This document shows positions 46,232 through 60,092 of a stretch of 64,000 nucleotides of DNA, in pieces; positions within the stretch are counted from its first letter, which is position 1, and every line of letters begins with the position of its first letter. The notes under the pieces were generated by a model. The model saw only the letters and a program-made list of their open reading frames with translations, made no database searches and was not told the DNA's origin. This DNA comes from Brachynemurus nebulosus (lineage: Eukaryota > Arthropoda > Insecta > Neuroptera > Myrmeleontidae). Both the position numbers and the translations under genes were made by a program. The stretch spans positions 13,026,501 through 13,090,500 of the forward strand of contig JAPWDM010000012.1 of the NCBI GenBank assembly GCA_035578155.1. The letters are read 5' to 3'.

Positions 46232-46965
46232 AACGTCACCAACAGATGTCAAGTGCTAAGCTTCTGCATGCAAGCTGCTTGCAAATACTTGATATTGCTT
46301 GATATCATGAATATAGCCATGTAATCAGAATACAATGCGGACATATTATCGTATCTTTAGACTTGCCGAATCGACTCATACTCAAATATACTAAAAAAAT
46401 TACTATTTTGATTTTAAGCACAAATTATTCTGCATAAATAGCGAACTAAAAAAATTTGAAACAATGTGAAATAGAAAAATGAAGTAAAGCAGTCGGTGAC
46501 ATACATGTTACAACAAATTGAATAGAAATATCTGATGCCTCCAATTGTTTTATCTGTTTATTCATTTTGATAAATAAAAAAAAAATTGTTGTAAATTAAA
46601 TGTAGAATTTTTAGTAGAAGTGTTCGTGACCAAAATTAACGCACCACAAAAAAATTTTAAAAAAACAAACTATAATGTTTAATAAGATATTTTCTAAATT
46701 TATCTTGATACAGATATCAAAAATAAATTTGTATTTAAATACAGATATAGATGAAAAAAAAATTGTGAGTGTGCTTAAGACCAGGCGACCGAAGTGAAAA
46801 CTTCTATGTCGATCTCGTAACCGATTCGAAGTAACATAAAATATAATCTATAAATAGGAATTTATTGAACGAATCGCGGTTATGATGAACGTGCTAAACC
46901 AGTAACAAAAATTCGGAAAACAAATAGTACAAATACATATTTGATATCAGTTAAATGTATATTAA

Positions 46966-48533
46966 GGTTGTTCTGGCATGAGGGCTAACTAAAGAAAAAA
47001 TTATAAAAATTTGCATACCGATTCTCAAAAAGGTATTTTACCATCCTATGAAAAAACAAAAAAATTTGGTCGCTGAGAGTCAAGAAAAAAATTACCAAAG
47101 TTGAGTGAAAATGCATGGGTGCTTATGGAAACATGAGAATTTTTTTGTTTCGAATTTAAAAAAAAAATAGTTCTAATAAAGAGAATCAAATAAAAAATTT
47201 ATATGATATAGTTTAACCAGTAAAGAATCGATGCTCAAAATTCAATTGCGATCCGGTCGACTGAACTTCAGATTTTTTTATTTAAAGTAACAAAAACTTC
47301 TAAAGTAGCAATAACAACGGCAACAGTGCAAGCTGTTGAAATCAGAATATTGAGAGAGGGGTTATTACATAATGTATCGCTAAATCTGCTTAACCTCATT
47401 TTATTTTTTAAAAAAAACTTCTTAAAATAAAAATATTACTTTTTTTTAAAAGTATGCACTGCACACAAGTTAAAACTGAAACTGGTACTTATAATAATAC
47501 TCGTAAAAAAACGTTACATATTTGAATTAGTTTTGTTTATTTTCCTGAGTTTAAATATAACTGAATTATCTGAAATCATTACACCTTTCTCTTAAAGTTC
47601 AAATATTTTTTAAGATCTTCTTAATAACACAGCAAATAATTAAATTCATCATAGTAGGTAAATAAAAAAAAATAATAATGATATTTGAGTTTTGTATGAC
47701 ACTTGCATTATATACGTTTTTAAAAATCACCGAAATCCGAGGACATTATTATGATTATTGAAAAATATTTAAAAAATTTAAATTACTTTGTCTAATTCAC
47801 TAACCAAATTAACTTCACAACTCAATATTATTATGACATCAGAAGATAAAATCATACTAAAAATAACTAATATTTTTTTTTACAAGAATACTATAAATTT
47901 ATTTTCATAACCAAATATTTTATCATATAAATTTATTTACATATACATAGGTACGTATATACAAAAATATTTATGTAGGTCATGTAGGTACATACATTAT
48001 TTTATTTATTAACACTTTGTCGGTCATTGACGTCATAAGACGTCAAGTTAGACCATGCTAATCATACACCACGTTGTAAGGCGTCAACATTCCCATATAA
48101 AGTGTATTAGCTCTCAAAATAATGTACTGGTTGTTTTTTTCATCATAATTCTTTATGACCTTCATCGTGTTAAAATCAAACTATAAAGTTAGGAATCTAA
48201 GCAACGTTTTATTTACTGCTATTAGATGGCACCACTTTATAGCATGTTCATTATTATTTTCCAAATTCCAATGTTGCAATATTTTAGCCAAAGATATACT
48301 ATTTAAATAACTGTATAAATAAAAAATTTATTTTATTTAAAATAATTATAAAGATATTTAATAACATTTTAAAATATTTCAATGTTAAAACTACATTTGT
48401 ATATATTAAAAATTAATAAATTTTCGCTTTGAAATTTGGTCGCCTACAGTTGGCAATGCTTTTAAAAATCAATGCTTTAATATAGGACTCAATATTACGA
48501 CATTTAAAAAACTAACCTCATGCCATAATAACC
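46966..48533. mobile_element. TTAA-specific element copy 2 (1568 bp)
   Basis: Ends GGTTGTTCTGGCATGAGGGC and CCTCATGCCATAATAACC, with TTAA outside both (46962-46965, 48534-48537). The interior is collinear with copy 1 at 24763-26080 (AAAATTTGGTCGCTGAGAGTC, GCGATCCGGTCGACTGAACTT, AATTTTCGCTTTGAAATT). It is about 250 bp longer, mainly around 47700-48060. No transposase ORF. Confidence 0.83.
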
Positions 48534-48903
48534 TTAAATGCAGTTTCAATTATTCTATAATTTTATAAAGTACCTAACAAATAAATTTTATAATATTATA
48601 AATAAAATTTAGTTAAAATTTTATAAATTATTCTAATTTTAAAATTTATTTTGATTTCCATAGATTCGTTAAATTTTAATAATCCGACAAGGACAGAAAT
48701 TAACTGATAGTTAATAATAATGAAAGCAAAATGAAGTTATTTTTATTTAATTTTTACTCAGTAGCAGTTTTAATTTAATTGAATATATTCTAGTGTAACG
48801 GATTGAAAAAAATGTGTTTTTTAATAATTTTTTTCTCGAAAACAGTAAGAGGTTACTGTATTCATGAATTCAACTAAAAATTTAATCGAATAGTCGACTA
48901 TTG

Positions 48904-49214
48904 CAGGGCCGGATTAACCCCGAGTCCGCCCCTAGGCATCTTGAAAAATGCCGCCCCTACCTTTTATTTGAAAAAAAGGAAATCAAAAACGTCAATCACA
49001 AATTTTTCTGCCCTGTTTTAAAAAATTGCCGCCCCTTTTCCTACCTTTTTTACAAACTTTCTCTTAAAAAAAATAAGTGACGAGCAAAAAAAAAAAAACG
49101 TTTAGTTATTCATTTTTTCTCATTTTTCCGCCCTATTTTAAAAATTTACCGCCACTAAAAATCTCCCGCCCCTAGGCCATGGCCTAGGGTGGCCTATTGG
49201 CTAAGCTGGCCCTG
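48904..49214. mobile_element. hAT-type MITE (311 bp) with perfect 8-bp duplication
   Basis: Termini CAGGGCCGGATTAACC / GGCTAAGCTGGCCCTG, and GACTATTG duplicated perfectly at 48896-48903 and 49215-49222. The interior repeats TGCCGCCCCTAC / TTGCCGCCCCTTTT / CTCCCGCCCCTAGG. Non-coding. Confidence 0.9.
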
Positions 49215-49314
49215 GACTATTGTGTGCTCGATATTTTTGATTAATGACTAATTTTGTCTGAAAAACGATTTCAGTCGATTAATTGACCAACTGTTCCTCA
49301 TCTCGACATCACTA

Positions 49315-50570
49315 GTCATAAATGCTATTAATACTATACGGTCTGCGCATCTACGCATTAAGCTTCCCCAGGGGGTGGCAAAATTTTTAAAGAATTAAAT
49401 TTAAAAAAAAAACAACTATATAAATAAATTCACGAAATAATTCAGCATGTGTAAACATACACATTTTTAATAAAAAAGCAATAATAGGAAATACAATAAC
49501 AATTAACTGATAAAAAAATATAAAAACACAAACAATTAAATACTTTTACACGTTTCAGTACAATTACAAAAAATGATAATATAAAATTATATTTTTGTGT
49601 TATCTATAAATGTTGACAGAAATCATTACACAGAGTGTATTTGTTACTGGTCAATATCTGTTTGCAGTAACATCGCACACATGTATGATCTCTGATTGCG
49701 ATTGGCCTCTACCGTTGTTCTGGCTATGACACAGATGCTACGCAATCGGACCGTAAAGTGTTTGCGCGAAAATCGCATCTCAGCAATTTAAGAACAGTTC
49801 AGTTATCACCATTTTTTATTTCAGTATAATTGTGAAAATTTTTTGATAAATACCGCAAATACCAAGATGTCGATAAATAAATAAAAAAAAATGGCTGCTT
49901 GCGACGCTAGTAATACATAAAAAAGAACCGATTCACACTCAAAGACCAATATAGGTATATAATAATCTCTCGATATTTGCATTATTTGTTGTTTTTTAGC
50001 AATACAGTAAAACACCAAATATTTACACGTATAAATGTTTCCGCGTTACTCCATATGTCTCATTAGCACCGCACTAGCGGGTAATTTGAAATTATTATAA
50101 AAAAAATCGTTATATTTTAACTGTAATTTAAAAATAAAAAAATAGTATGCTTTTTAATGCCATAATACACGTAAGTAGAGATTAGTTTTAGATAAAAAAT
50201 AACTCTATTTTTGAATTTTTCAATTTAATTTCTTTTGTAAATTTGATCATATTGATACTTGATCAAGTAATACAATATAATAAAACAGTCAGTGCAAATA
50301 CATGTATAATGTAAATATATTTGAAAATAGTTTTGCGACTGATTTCAGTGTAATTTAACCTTTTAGATACACGCCATCTTGAAGGTAACACCAAAAAAAA
50401 GCCCCACGTTGGGCGCCACTTTTTTTTTCATAACCGTATCATGTATTATGAATACAGTTTTTTTTTCGGAAGTTTAATTGACCTACACCATTGCTTCTAC
50501 AATTATAATTTTATAAATTTTCAACTGATTGACTTGAAATTTTCAAAAAGCTACTTCATTAAATTACATT
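49315..50570. repeat. Duplicated block, copy 2 (paralogue of 26362-28207)
   Basis: Collinear with copy 1 from TCATAAATGCTATTAATACT onward, but lacks the 398-bp TIR element and about 130 bp near 27790-27930. It keeps the single TTGTGTTATCTATAAATG empty site. A frame in copy 1 (MSINKFKKKWLHATLVIHKK) is broken here, so it is not a conserved gene. Confidence 0.75.
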
Positions 50571-52540
50571 CATTTATATACCTAGGTATACTTACTTACT
50601 TATTTTGATTTAAAATCGTTTGCGGGTTAATGGGTGTGTTTATTTTAACACAACGTTTCAAAACGTTGTAAAACATTTATGATGTAAGCAAACATATTAT
50701 GGTGCATGATTTTTACGCATGTGCGAACGTTTTATTTCGGCTGGACACAACTGTTGCAAATATTGCAAAACAAAAAAATTTAACCTCTGTTGTAAACAAA
50801 AAAAATCTGAATAGTTTTTTATTTTTTTTTATTAATTAAATAACATTAAAATTTTAGGAAAATGGACAATTTGTATGTTATAATAGACGAATATGTCTAT
50901 CTTGATATTCTTGATGTTATAATAGACGAATATGTCTATCAAATCTTGATTTCCGCTGACAATAAACTTTTCGTATTTATTATTATTTATTAGATAATAT
51001 GTTTTCGAAAAAAACACAGTTATGGGACATTATTTATTTGAAATTCGATTGTAAAATTATCTGTAAAATGAATAAATAAACGACTTAAATGAATCATACG
51101 GTAACAATAATGGTAGCTAACCTGTACACGTGCGTGCATCGTGCGTGAGACACACTATGTACGCTATGTACCCCATGTACCCTATGTACTTTATGTACGT
51201 ATGTAAATGACGTCAAAACTATGGTCCATTTCAGTTAAATTTAAGCATGCTTCGTCACTTTGACTTTAAAAAATTTCCGTTTTCTTGGTTTTATCTCTTT
51301 CATTATTGCATTTACGTAAATTTTAAATTTGCAGTTTGTTTTTAGAAAAGAATAGAAGATTGATTTGTTTCGAATATAAGAATTATTTAATTTTTTAACG
51401 AAAACTCATGATCAATTGTATCTGAAATGAGGTATATTTGCAACAGTTCTGTCCGGCCTAAGTGAACATAAAACATATTTTTATCATATATGTAGTATAC
51501 ATATATAGCCAAATGTATATGAAAAAAACGTCCCAACATCACGGTGCAGATTTGGAAGTATTTTGTTCGTTTTGCGCAAACGCGACTTTTTTGGTGGTAA
51601 TATGAACCAATCTGAACAGTAAACACGGTAAATACTAATTGATGCATCTGCGCAAAACAACTGAAGTGCCTCTACCCGATGTCTATCCGTCTCACTTCAT
51701 CGGAACCACTGCCTCTTATAGGGATTGGCCATATAGTTATAATACATATATGGTTTTTATGTTGTAAAACGTTGCATTAAAATAAACACTCCCATATCCC
51801 ATTTACTTAGGTCATTCTACCCAAAGCACAGAAGTAACTTTCTACTTCTGTGACCCAAAGAGAATAATACACGCCAGCTATAGTTGGCAACACTGCAGTG
51901 GACGCCCATTAAAGTCACTGAGTACTGAATCGAACATATTAACATACGTTTCCTAGAGATACCACAGGAATTAAATTTTGAAGCATGACTCCATTTTAGT
52001 AAGCCCAACTTGTAACCACGGAGACTTGTTTATAAATATTAAATAAACCATTAAATTAATGGTTTGACCGCCATTAAAGTAATCCCATCAGTCAATTTTT
52101 TTGCTTCAATTTCCTAATGTATTTGTAATACACAGCATTCTCTCTAGTCGATTCTCTACTCAATGATTAAAGTTTTATACCCAGAGTACAGAGGTACAGC
52201 AACTATCTCTTTTCTGTAATCACGAGTGTGTACTTCTGTGCTCATTAGGCTTCTTAGTTGTCAGTTTCTCAGTAGCAGTCGATGATTGTAGATTAACCAC
52301 ATGATAATGGACTTGATTGTTGTTGGTATTGTTACATCCCCTAGTACATGCGTGTGGTGTCATAGCTATCTATGCAATAGGTGAGCCACGTGACCGCCAC
52401 TACTGGGGCCACTACCATCTCCGTTACTCACACAAATACATAAAATCGCACTAATAAAATCTGAACCCAGTGCACGTATACAATATATTGTCTATCTATT
52501 ACATGTTACACTGGTTCCAGTAGTGTCGGGATAGATATGT
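50571..52540. other. Gene-free stretch upstream of zinc-finger gene C
   Basis: No protein-like ORF. Contains a direct repeat of ATGTTATAATAGACGAATAT (about 50875 and 50913), a short TATGTAC-type tandem repeat (about 51157-51208), and at 51810-51910 a block (AGGTCATTCTACCCAAAG, GTTGGCAACACTGCAGTGGA) homologous to 60870-60945 upstream of gene D. In C this block is separated from the gene by about 640 bp more than in D. Confidence 0.5.
51827..51852. mobile_element. 26-bp palindromic micro-insertion with 8-bp direct repeats
   Basis: CACAGAAGTA-ACTTTC-TACTTCTGTG flanked by ACCCAAAG on both sides (51819-51826, 51853-51860). The paralogous site upstream of gene D (about 60886) has a single ACCCAAAGAGAATAA, i.e. 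the uninserted form. Confidence 0.7.
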
Positions 52541-52712
52541 TGTCTCTATTACTCTATGGTTTTATAGTACTCTATGATTTTAATATGTCATCCTTCAATG
52601 ACATAAAAACAAGGTCTCATAGATCTTTTAGATCATATATGTCATATATCAATATCATATCCATTACATTAAAAAAATTTTGGTGTTCAGTTGTGCCGAG
52701 AAATTGTCGAAA

Positions 52713-54203
52713 ATGGAAAATCATGAATCTACATCAACTGTTCAATCTACACTGACTGTTAAAGTTGAGAAAGACTTAGAGGATCTAGGTCATCAATTTC
52801 CTAATGTACTGAAGAAAGAATTATCAGATTGTTTAAATTACGACGAAATAAAATTGGAATTAGAAGACTGTAGTGCTGTTGATTTATCAAGTTTACATAC
52901 GGAAATAAAACTGGAAAATGATGACAGTGATATACCAACAGAAAACACCATATTATTTGGTGAAAATTGTGAAAACTCTAGTGAATTAAATGTATCTGGA
53001 AATACATGCGAACTGTTTGGTACAACAGAAAATAGTGAGACTAGTGTTGTAGGTCCTGGAACTTCAGTTAAACAAGCCAGTTTAAAGAATTGTAAAAAAA
53101 CTTATTCCAATGAAAGGAAATTCAAATGTGATAAATGTTTTAAAACATTTTCTACGTTAGGTAATCTAAAGACACATAAAAGAGTACACACTGGCGAAAA
53201 GCCATTCAAGTGCGATACATGTTTTAAAAAATTTTCGCAGTCAAGTTATTTAAAGTATCATGAACACACACATACTGGCGAAAAGCCATTCAAGTGTGCA
53301 ATATGTTTTAAAACATTTTCTCACTCAAACAATTTAATAACACATAAAAGACTACACACTGGCGAAAAGCCATTTAAGTGCGATACATGTTTTAAAAAAT
53401 TTTCGCAGTCAAGTTATTTAAAGTATCATGAACACACACATACTGGCGAAAAGCCATTCAAGTGTGCAATATGTTTTAAAACATTTTCTCAGTTAACTCA
53501 TTTAATAGTACATAAAAGGACACATAATGGCGAAAAGCCATTCAAGTGTGATATATGTTTTAAAACATTTTCTCACTCAAACTCTTTAACAATACATAAA
53601 AGAAGACACACTGGCGAAAAACCATTTGAGTGTCATATATGTTTCAAAAGATTTTCTACGTTAGGTAATCTAAAAACACATGAAAGAGTACACACTGGCG
53701 AAAAGCCATTCAAGTGTGATACATGTTTTAAAACTTTTTCTCACTCAAACTCTTTAATAATACATAAAAGAACACACACTGGCGAAAAACCATTCATGTG
53801 TGATATATGTTTTAAAACATTTTCTCACTCAAGTCCATTAAGCCAACATAAAAGAGTACACACTGGTGAAAAGCCATTCAAGTGTGATATATGTTTTAAA
53901 ACATTTTCTCACTCAAACGCTTTAACAAGACATAAGAGGACACACACTGGCGAAAAACCATTTATGTGTGATTAATGTTTTAAAACATTTTCTAACTCAA
54001 GTTTTTTAGTAATACATAAAAGAGTACACACTGGCGAAAAACCATTTAAGTGTGATACATGTTTTAAAACATTTTCTACGTTAGGTAATCTAAAGTCACA
54101 TGAAAGAGTACACACTGGCGAAAAGCCATTCAAGTGTGATATATGTTTTAAAACATTTTCGCAGTCAAGTAACTTAAAAACCCATGAAAGAACACATACT
54201 TAA
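52713..54203 (+). pseudogene. C2H2 zinc-finger gene C, premature stop in finger 11
   Basis: From the ATG at 52713 (MENHESTSTVQSTLTVKVEK) the frame runs 420 codons to TAA at 53973-53975. N-terminal domain with psi-K-x-E sites VKVE, LKKE, IKLE and IKLE, then ten complete fingers; fingers 2-3 and 4-5 share the SQSSYLKYH duplication, and finger 10 is SHSNALTRH. The stop replaces the second codon between the two cysteines of finger 11 (TGT-GAT-TAA-TGT; paralogues have GAT-ATA or GGT-ATA). The frame stays open for three more fingers ([27 protein letters not shown]) to TAA at 54201-54203. It could still make a ten-finger protein, or be an early pseudogene. Confidence 0.83.
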
Positions 54204-55330
54204 ATTAAAAAAAGAAAAATGAGCTAAAGAAGTAAAAGTCAATAATAACGCCAAAGAAAATTACAGGGCACGCTCAGGATCGACGAGAGAAATAATACAA
54301 AAAAAAAAAAAAAAAATTGTTGAAATGTAAGTAAATTTATATTAGATTAATTTATTAATAGAAACATGAAATGTAATTTTGTAACCATTGTAACTATTGT
54401 GTAGTTATAATATATTATAATTTTTATATGTATATCTTTGAATAGAAAACAATGTTTTGTTATTGTTATGATTATTGATCGTTCGTCAAGTATTATATTA
54501 AATGTATTAGAAAAATAATCGTCGGTCCAGCATAAAAATGTATAAAATGTATTGTTAATTTATTTAATAAAAGGAGATTAATTAAAACTACTTCACACTC
54601 TTATTTTGTTAAAACTACTTCACACTCTTATTTTGTTAAAAATTCAGTAATTTTGTCCTAAAAATAGAAATTGAATAAAAAAAAAAATTCGTCACGTGCG
54701 TGTTTTTGACACGCACTAAGTAATGTCACCTCAGTGAGTGTTAATTTTTTTTCGTTTTTTAAGTACAGTGAGAATACAGCCCTCTTGCGTTTATTCATTA
54801 TGCATGTACAACTCTACAGCCCTCTTGCATTTATTCAATATGCATGTACAACTCTATAATAATGTTTCCCCCACCATGATCACACAACGATCTTAATATG
54901 TCATCCTTCGATGACATAAAAAAGAGATTCTCCATTTTGCCCGGGTCCATAACAAAGGGTCCGCGCAACTGTCCTACCTGACTCATAGGTATATTTATGT
55001 TCCAACAAACACTCGAATTAATTCTCGTTTTAATGAGCATGCGTATAGTTAATTGTTAATTTTACTGTTCCAACTAGGAAGAATTGTAATTTGTAATTTA
55101 ACCGTATAGGCAGGCATATTAGTCGTAGCCACAGATAAAATACACCAGAATTTTATTTCTGAAAAATAGCTAACTTCAAAAATTTTTTTGACTCTCTTTT
55201 ACCTCTCTATTACACTGAGAACGGGGGCACAGGGTATAGATGTCACCGTTGTCGTAATCATAATGCGTAGTACACTTGAGAAGAACAGGGATGTCACTAT
55301 AATAACTTCAAATTATCTTTAGCCTTTGCC
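54204..55330. repeat. 3' flank of zinc-finger gene C, shared with gene D
   Basis: Starts with the CAGGG-ended MITE (from 54264), which is split by inserted AT-rich sequence (about 54300-54645) and a second block (about 54690-54930: CACGTGCGTGTTTTTGACAC, GTCATCCTTCGATGACATAA). It resumes at CCCGGGTCCATAACAAAGGG and ends near CTGACTCATAGG. The whole arrangement recurs at 62900-64000 after gene D, so C and D share a more recent ancestor than either does with A or B. A 25-bp ACTACTTCACACTCTTATTT unit is doubled at about 54587. Confidence 0.7.
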
Positions 55331-55439
55331 GATAATGTAGGTTACTACTAGTAAAATAATCCACTAAAATTCTGCTAACTGCATTTTATTTTAATCAGTT
55401 TTTCAAGTTTAAAACTCATACAATAATTATAAACTCATA

Positions 55440-56304
55440 TAAGGTAACGGGCCTAGTTTCTGACCTTTTAAGAGTGACGGCTGAGGTTAAACGACAGTAA
55501 TAAATATAAGTTTAAACTTAAGAGACAATTAATAATTTTATCAACTAGTTTATGGCTTTCAAAATAAAGTCATACAAGTAAAATAATTATTTGAATTGAA
55601 TTAATAATTTAAATTAATGTTTTAAAAATTGACAAAAAGGACCCAGTTTCTGACCTTCAAAATTTCTCATGTGACAGTTTTTGACCCTGACAGTGGCCTA
55701 GTTTCTGATCCTTAAATTTAAAAATACAGTTTTTTAAAATTTAATTTATAAATAATTTTTTATTGATAAAAATGAATGTTTAATGTTATATACGTTATGA
55801 AAAATAACAAAAACTAATCGAAGATAACTATAAATAACAAAATAACTAACAAAAACTGGTTAGAATTTAACTGGGCCATACCACTTTTGAAGTGAGCCTA
55901 GTAATTGACCCTCATATTTCAATAATAAAAATCATTCTAAGGTATTTTATAAATATTTTAAAATAAATTTTAAACAAATATTAACCTGCTCATATATTTT
56001 TAATTAAGTTTTCATACTTACATGATGAATATTGCACAGATCAAAATGAGTACTTTGTAACATAAACTGTTAGGAAACTACCAAAAAAAATAGCTTTTAC
56101 ACACATTTTAAACTTAAAATTTTTTTTTATTTAGTTAATATATTCTAAACTTTTTAAATTGCTGTTCATTAGACACAGAATAGATTACTTTAAATTAAGA
56201 ATTTATTTTTTTTCTTATTTAAAATATAGTTTTTTTATTAATTTATAACAAAGTTGAAAAGTTCAGAAACTGGGCCGGGGTCAATTACCGGGTCTTTTGC
56301 CTTA
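55440..56304. mobile_element. TIR element with AGTTTCTGACC motifs (candidate)
   Basis: The left end TAAGGTAACGGGCCTAGTTT pairs imperfectly with the complement of the right end (TAAGGCAAAAGACCCGGTAA). The motif CCTAGTTTCTGAC or CCCAGTTTCTGAC recurs at about 55452, 55641 and 55690, with its complement GTTCAGAAACTGGG at 56262. Non-coding AT-rich core. Confidence 0.55.
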
Positions 56305-56580
56305 TTTGTTTAAAAAATCAAGTAAATTTATTTTTATTCAAAATTATACATTAATCAAATATTTTGTAAAATATCACTATTACTGATTCTAATTTCTGAC
56401 AAGTGTGCTCCCATCTTTCTGCAACAGATAAAATGTATTCTAATTTTCTAATTTATTTACTGTGATAATAAAATAAGTAATTATATCCAAATAAAAATAA
56501 AGTAATAAAGGTTAATTATACATACCTCCAATAATAATTAAATAAAATTATTAAATTTAATATTGAACTCAAAAAAATAG

Positions 56581-56768
56581 ACAGTATCATCGTATACAGT
56601 ATACGATGTATACCGAACGTTAATACTTGACCCTTTTCTCTAGAACATGTGAAGTGAGACAGGCATATACAAAAATGTCAAAAGTAAGCCAAGTGCGCTT
56701 CAAAGCAAGTGTAATGTGATTAAAAATAAGAGCAAGCGACTTTGGCTTACGCCGATACGAATTGGCCC
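56581..56768. mobile_element. Single-arm remnant of the 36-kb foldback family
   Basis: CGATGTATACCGAACG, GTGAAGTGAGACAGGCATA and AAAAATAAGAGCAAG..ACTTTG followed by CGATACGAATTGGCCC match the right arm at about 36890-37047 with moderate divergence. No opposite arm is present. Confidence 0.7.
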
Positions 56769-56880
56769 AATAATTTTGAGAAAAATTTTAAAAATAAACT
56801 TGTAAAACTTCTTTAATGTGCGTTTTTTATTGATGTATTGGATCAATTTTATCAACAAATTGATATATAGTTTATTCAAA

Positions 56881-57345
56881 ATACCCCTGTCGCAGCATCC
56901 TGCATAACATAGCGAATTTCCATTTACAAAAGTACGTTTTTCTCGGAAACTAGTTGATATAGAGCAATTGTAATTAAGAAAACCTTCTTTATGTGATTTT
57001 TCCGCCAAATTTTTTTCACGAAAAATGTCCAAAACACCGTAAACGTTTTCACGAAATTTCTTAAAAGTAAGATGTTTCGTTCTTGAGTTATCGTGCGGAC
57101 AATTAGTAAACATCTATATAAATGTGTCCGCACGATAACTCAAGAACAAAACATCTACTTTTTAAGAAATTTCGTGAAAACGTTTACGGTGTTTTGGACA
57201 TTTTTCGTGAAAAAAATTTGGCGGAAAAATCACATAAAGAAGATTTTCTTAATTACAATTGCTCTATATCAACTAGTTTCCGAGAACAACGTACTTTTGT
57301 AAATGGAAATTCGCTATGTTCTGCAGGATGCTGCGACAGGGGTAT
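56881..57345. mobile_element. Foldback with 220-bp arms
   Basis: Arms 56881-57100 and 57126-57345 are near-perfect reverse complements, centre 57113, outer ends ATACCCCTGTCGCAGCATCC, inner ends around GAGTTATCGTGCGGAC. The two mirror-image ORFs ([11 protein letters not shown].., opposite strands) come from the symmetry. A further direct copy of the distal right arm follows at about 57350-57444. Confidence 0.85.
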
Positions 57346-57349
57346 TTTT

Positions 57350-58351
<1,002 letters not shown>

Positions 58352-58850
58352 TAAAAGTATTAAAGCTACCGATTATAGCAATCGATCCCCTCCCCCTCTC
58401 TGTAGTATCTACAGCTGTAATTTGAACAGATTTTTGATTAACTTTATTAAAATCTAAAGTAATTGCAAAAATACCGTCGACATATTTCTTTAGACAATCG
58501 GACAAAAAAGCTTTTTTGAAAATTTGAAGTTCGGATTGCTGAAAACTGTGACTGTAATAATGTTTGCTAGTTTAAAAAGATTATTTTAATGAAAAATAGA
58601 GGTGTTATATGCTTTAAACTTGTAGACAAAGGGTTAAATATACGACAGTCTAACTTATTGCTTTAATTATTTGATTCCGTGATTAACGTATACGACATAC
58701 GTTTAAAAAACGATGTAGACTTTTTGTTGTTTTGTTATAAAATTTGTAATTATGTTGTTTAAAGTCACAATTATCAATTTTTTTTTTTGTAATATATTTT
58801 TAAAATGTATACAAAACCACAATTAATTTTACTTGTTTAAGTGAGATAAT

Positions 58851-60092
58851 GGGGTATTTGACAGTATCAAAGAAAAACAATAAAAACAAATTTTAATGAA
58901 AATTGGTAATAAAAGACAGCAATTTATTGTGTTAATTCATCCTAACTATCATTATTTACCGGAAAGAAGTTAGCGCCGAAAGTTGAAAAATCTTTTTTTT
59001 TTTTTATATGGTTAAATTGCTCCCAAATTGCTCCTTTGAAATCAGTAATTGCTCCACCTGAAACTTAATTATTTAATTAGTTATTTATAAAGAAAAAAAT
59101 TTTTTTCCGTTACTTAAGTTATCAAAATCTCCCAAAATAATACTTTTTTATATAATTTCTTTACGTCAATAAATTGCTCTCAGTTTGCTCTATTTAATTT
59201 AAAAGCTAAATCTTAATTTTTTTGAATAATTATTAAAATATTTTGTTTTTTTATAATGTTATTTAACTTGTCAAAATTCAATTATCCTTAAATATATGCA
59301 AACGACTTAAAGGTATAATGGATTGCCTATACGTTTTAATAATACATAACCTAATTCAAAATATTTTTTATTTTAATATATTTTAATTATTATTCAGAGA
59401 AATTAATAACTTACTTTTAAATTAGATGGAGCAAATTGGGAGCAATTTTTTGATATAAAGTAATTGTATAAAAATGCATTATTTGACAAGAATTTGATAA
59501 TAGAAATAGTAAAAAAAAAGTTTTTTTGTTTGTAAATAACTAATTAAGTAATTAAGTTCCAGGTGGAGCAATTACTGATTCCAAAGGAGCAATTTGGGAG
59601 CAATTTAGCCATATAAAAAACAGAAAGATTTTCCAACTTTCGGCGCCAACTTCTTTCCGGCTCATTATTTAATTTTGAAAAAATTAATATTTTTCAGCTA
59701 TAAATTACGTCAGCAGAAATGGGCTGTGACGTTACTTTCTCTTATATTTTAACACTCTCGCCACTAGGGTCGCTACGTAAATTCCGGTTAGCAAACATAA
59801 CGATGGAAATTAATTTGAATTTAATTAATTTCTTTAAAAATCAACAATTTTTTTTCCTAATTATACGAAAAATAAACAGTTTTTTTCTTAGTTACATGAC
59901 ACCTGTTGCTATATAGAGAATGTGACGTAATTGAAACGAATGAACCTTTTTCGCGCAAATTTTGAAAACAAATATTAAATTAATTTTTTCTAACCATTTT
60001 CAGCATTATTTTTAAAAATTAAAATCATATACATGCATAATACATAAATATGCGTATTTTAAAATAGTTTCCCAAAATTAGTCAAATTCCCC
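58851..60092. mobile_element. GGGGTATTTGAC-ended element (1242 bp) containing a nested foldback
   Basis: Termini GGGGTATTTGAC / GTCAAATTCCCC. The paralogue at 29480 reads GAGATAATTTATTTAAAC without it, which shows a 2-bp AT duplication (58849-58850, 60093-60094). It contains the 704-bp 9-bp-duplication foldback, so its own length is about 530 bp. The ORF at 59719 has no recognisable similarity. Confidence 0.83.
58958..59661. mobile_element. Foldback element with perfect 9-bp target duplication, copy 2 (704 bp)
   Basis: Same family as 16838-17537, near-identical by eye along its length. The ends are ACCGGAAAGAAGTTAGCGCC and GGCGCCAACTTCTTTCCGGC; TCATTATTT is duplicated perfectly at 58949-58957 and 59662-59670. 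Confidence 0.9.

Noticed and set aside
59719..59916. 65-codon ORF in the GGGG-ended element
   Set aside because: Hydrophobic, Phe/Asn-rich translation of AT-rich DNA with no similarity that I recognise and no second copy to test conservation.
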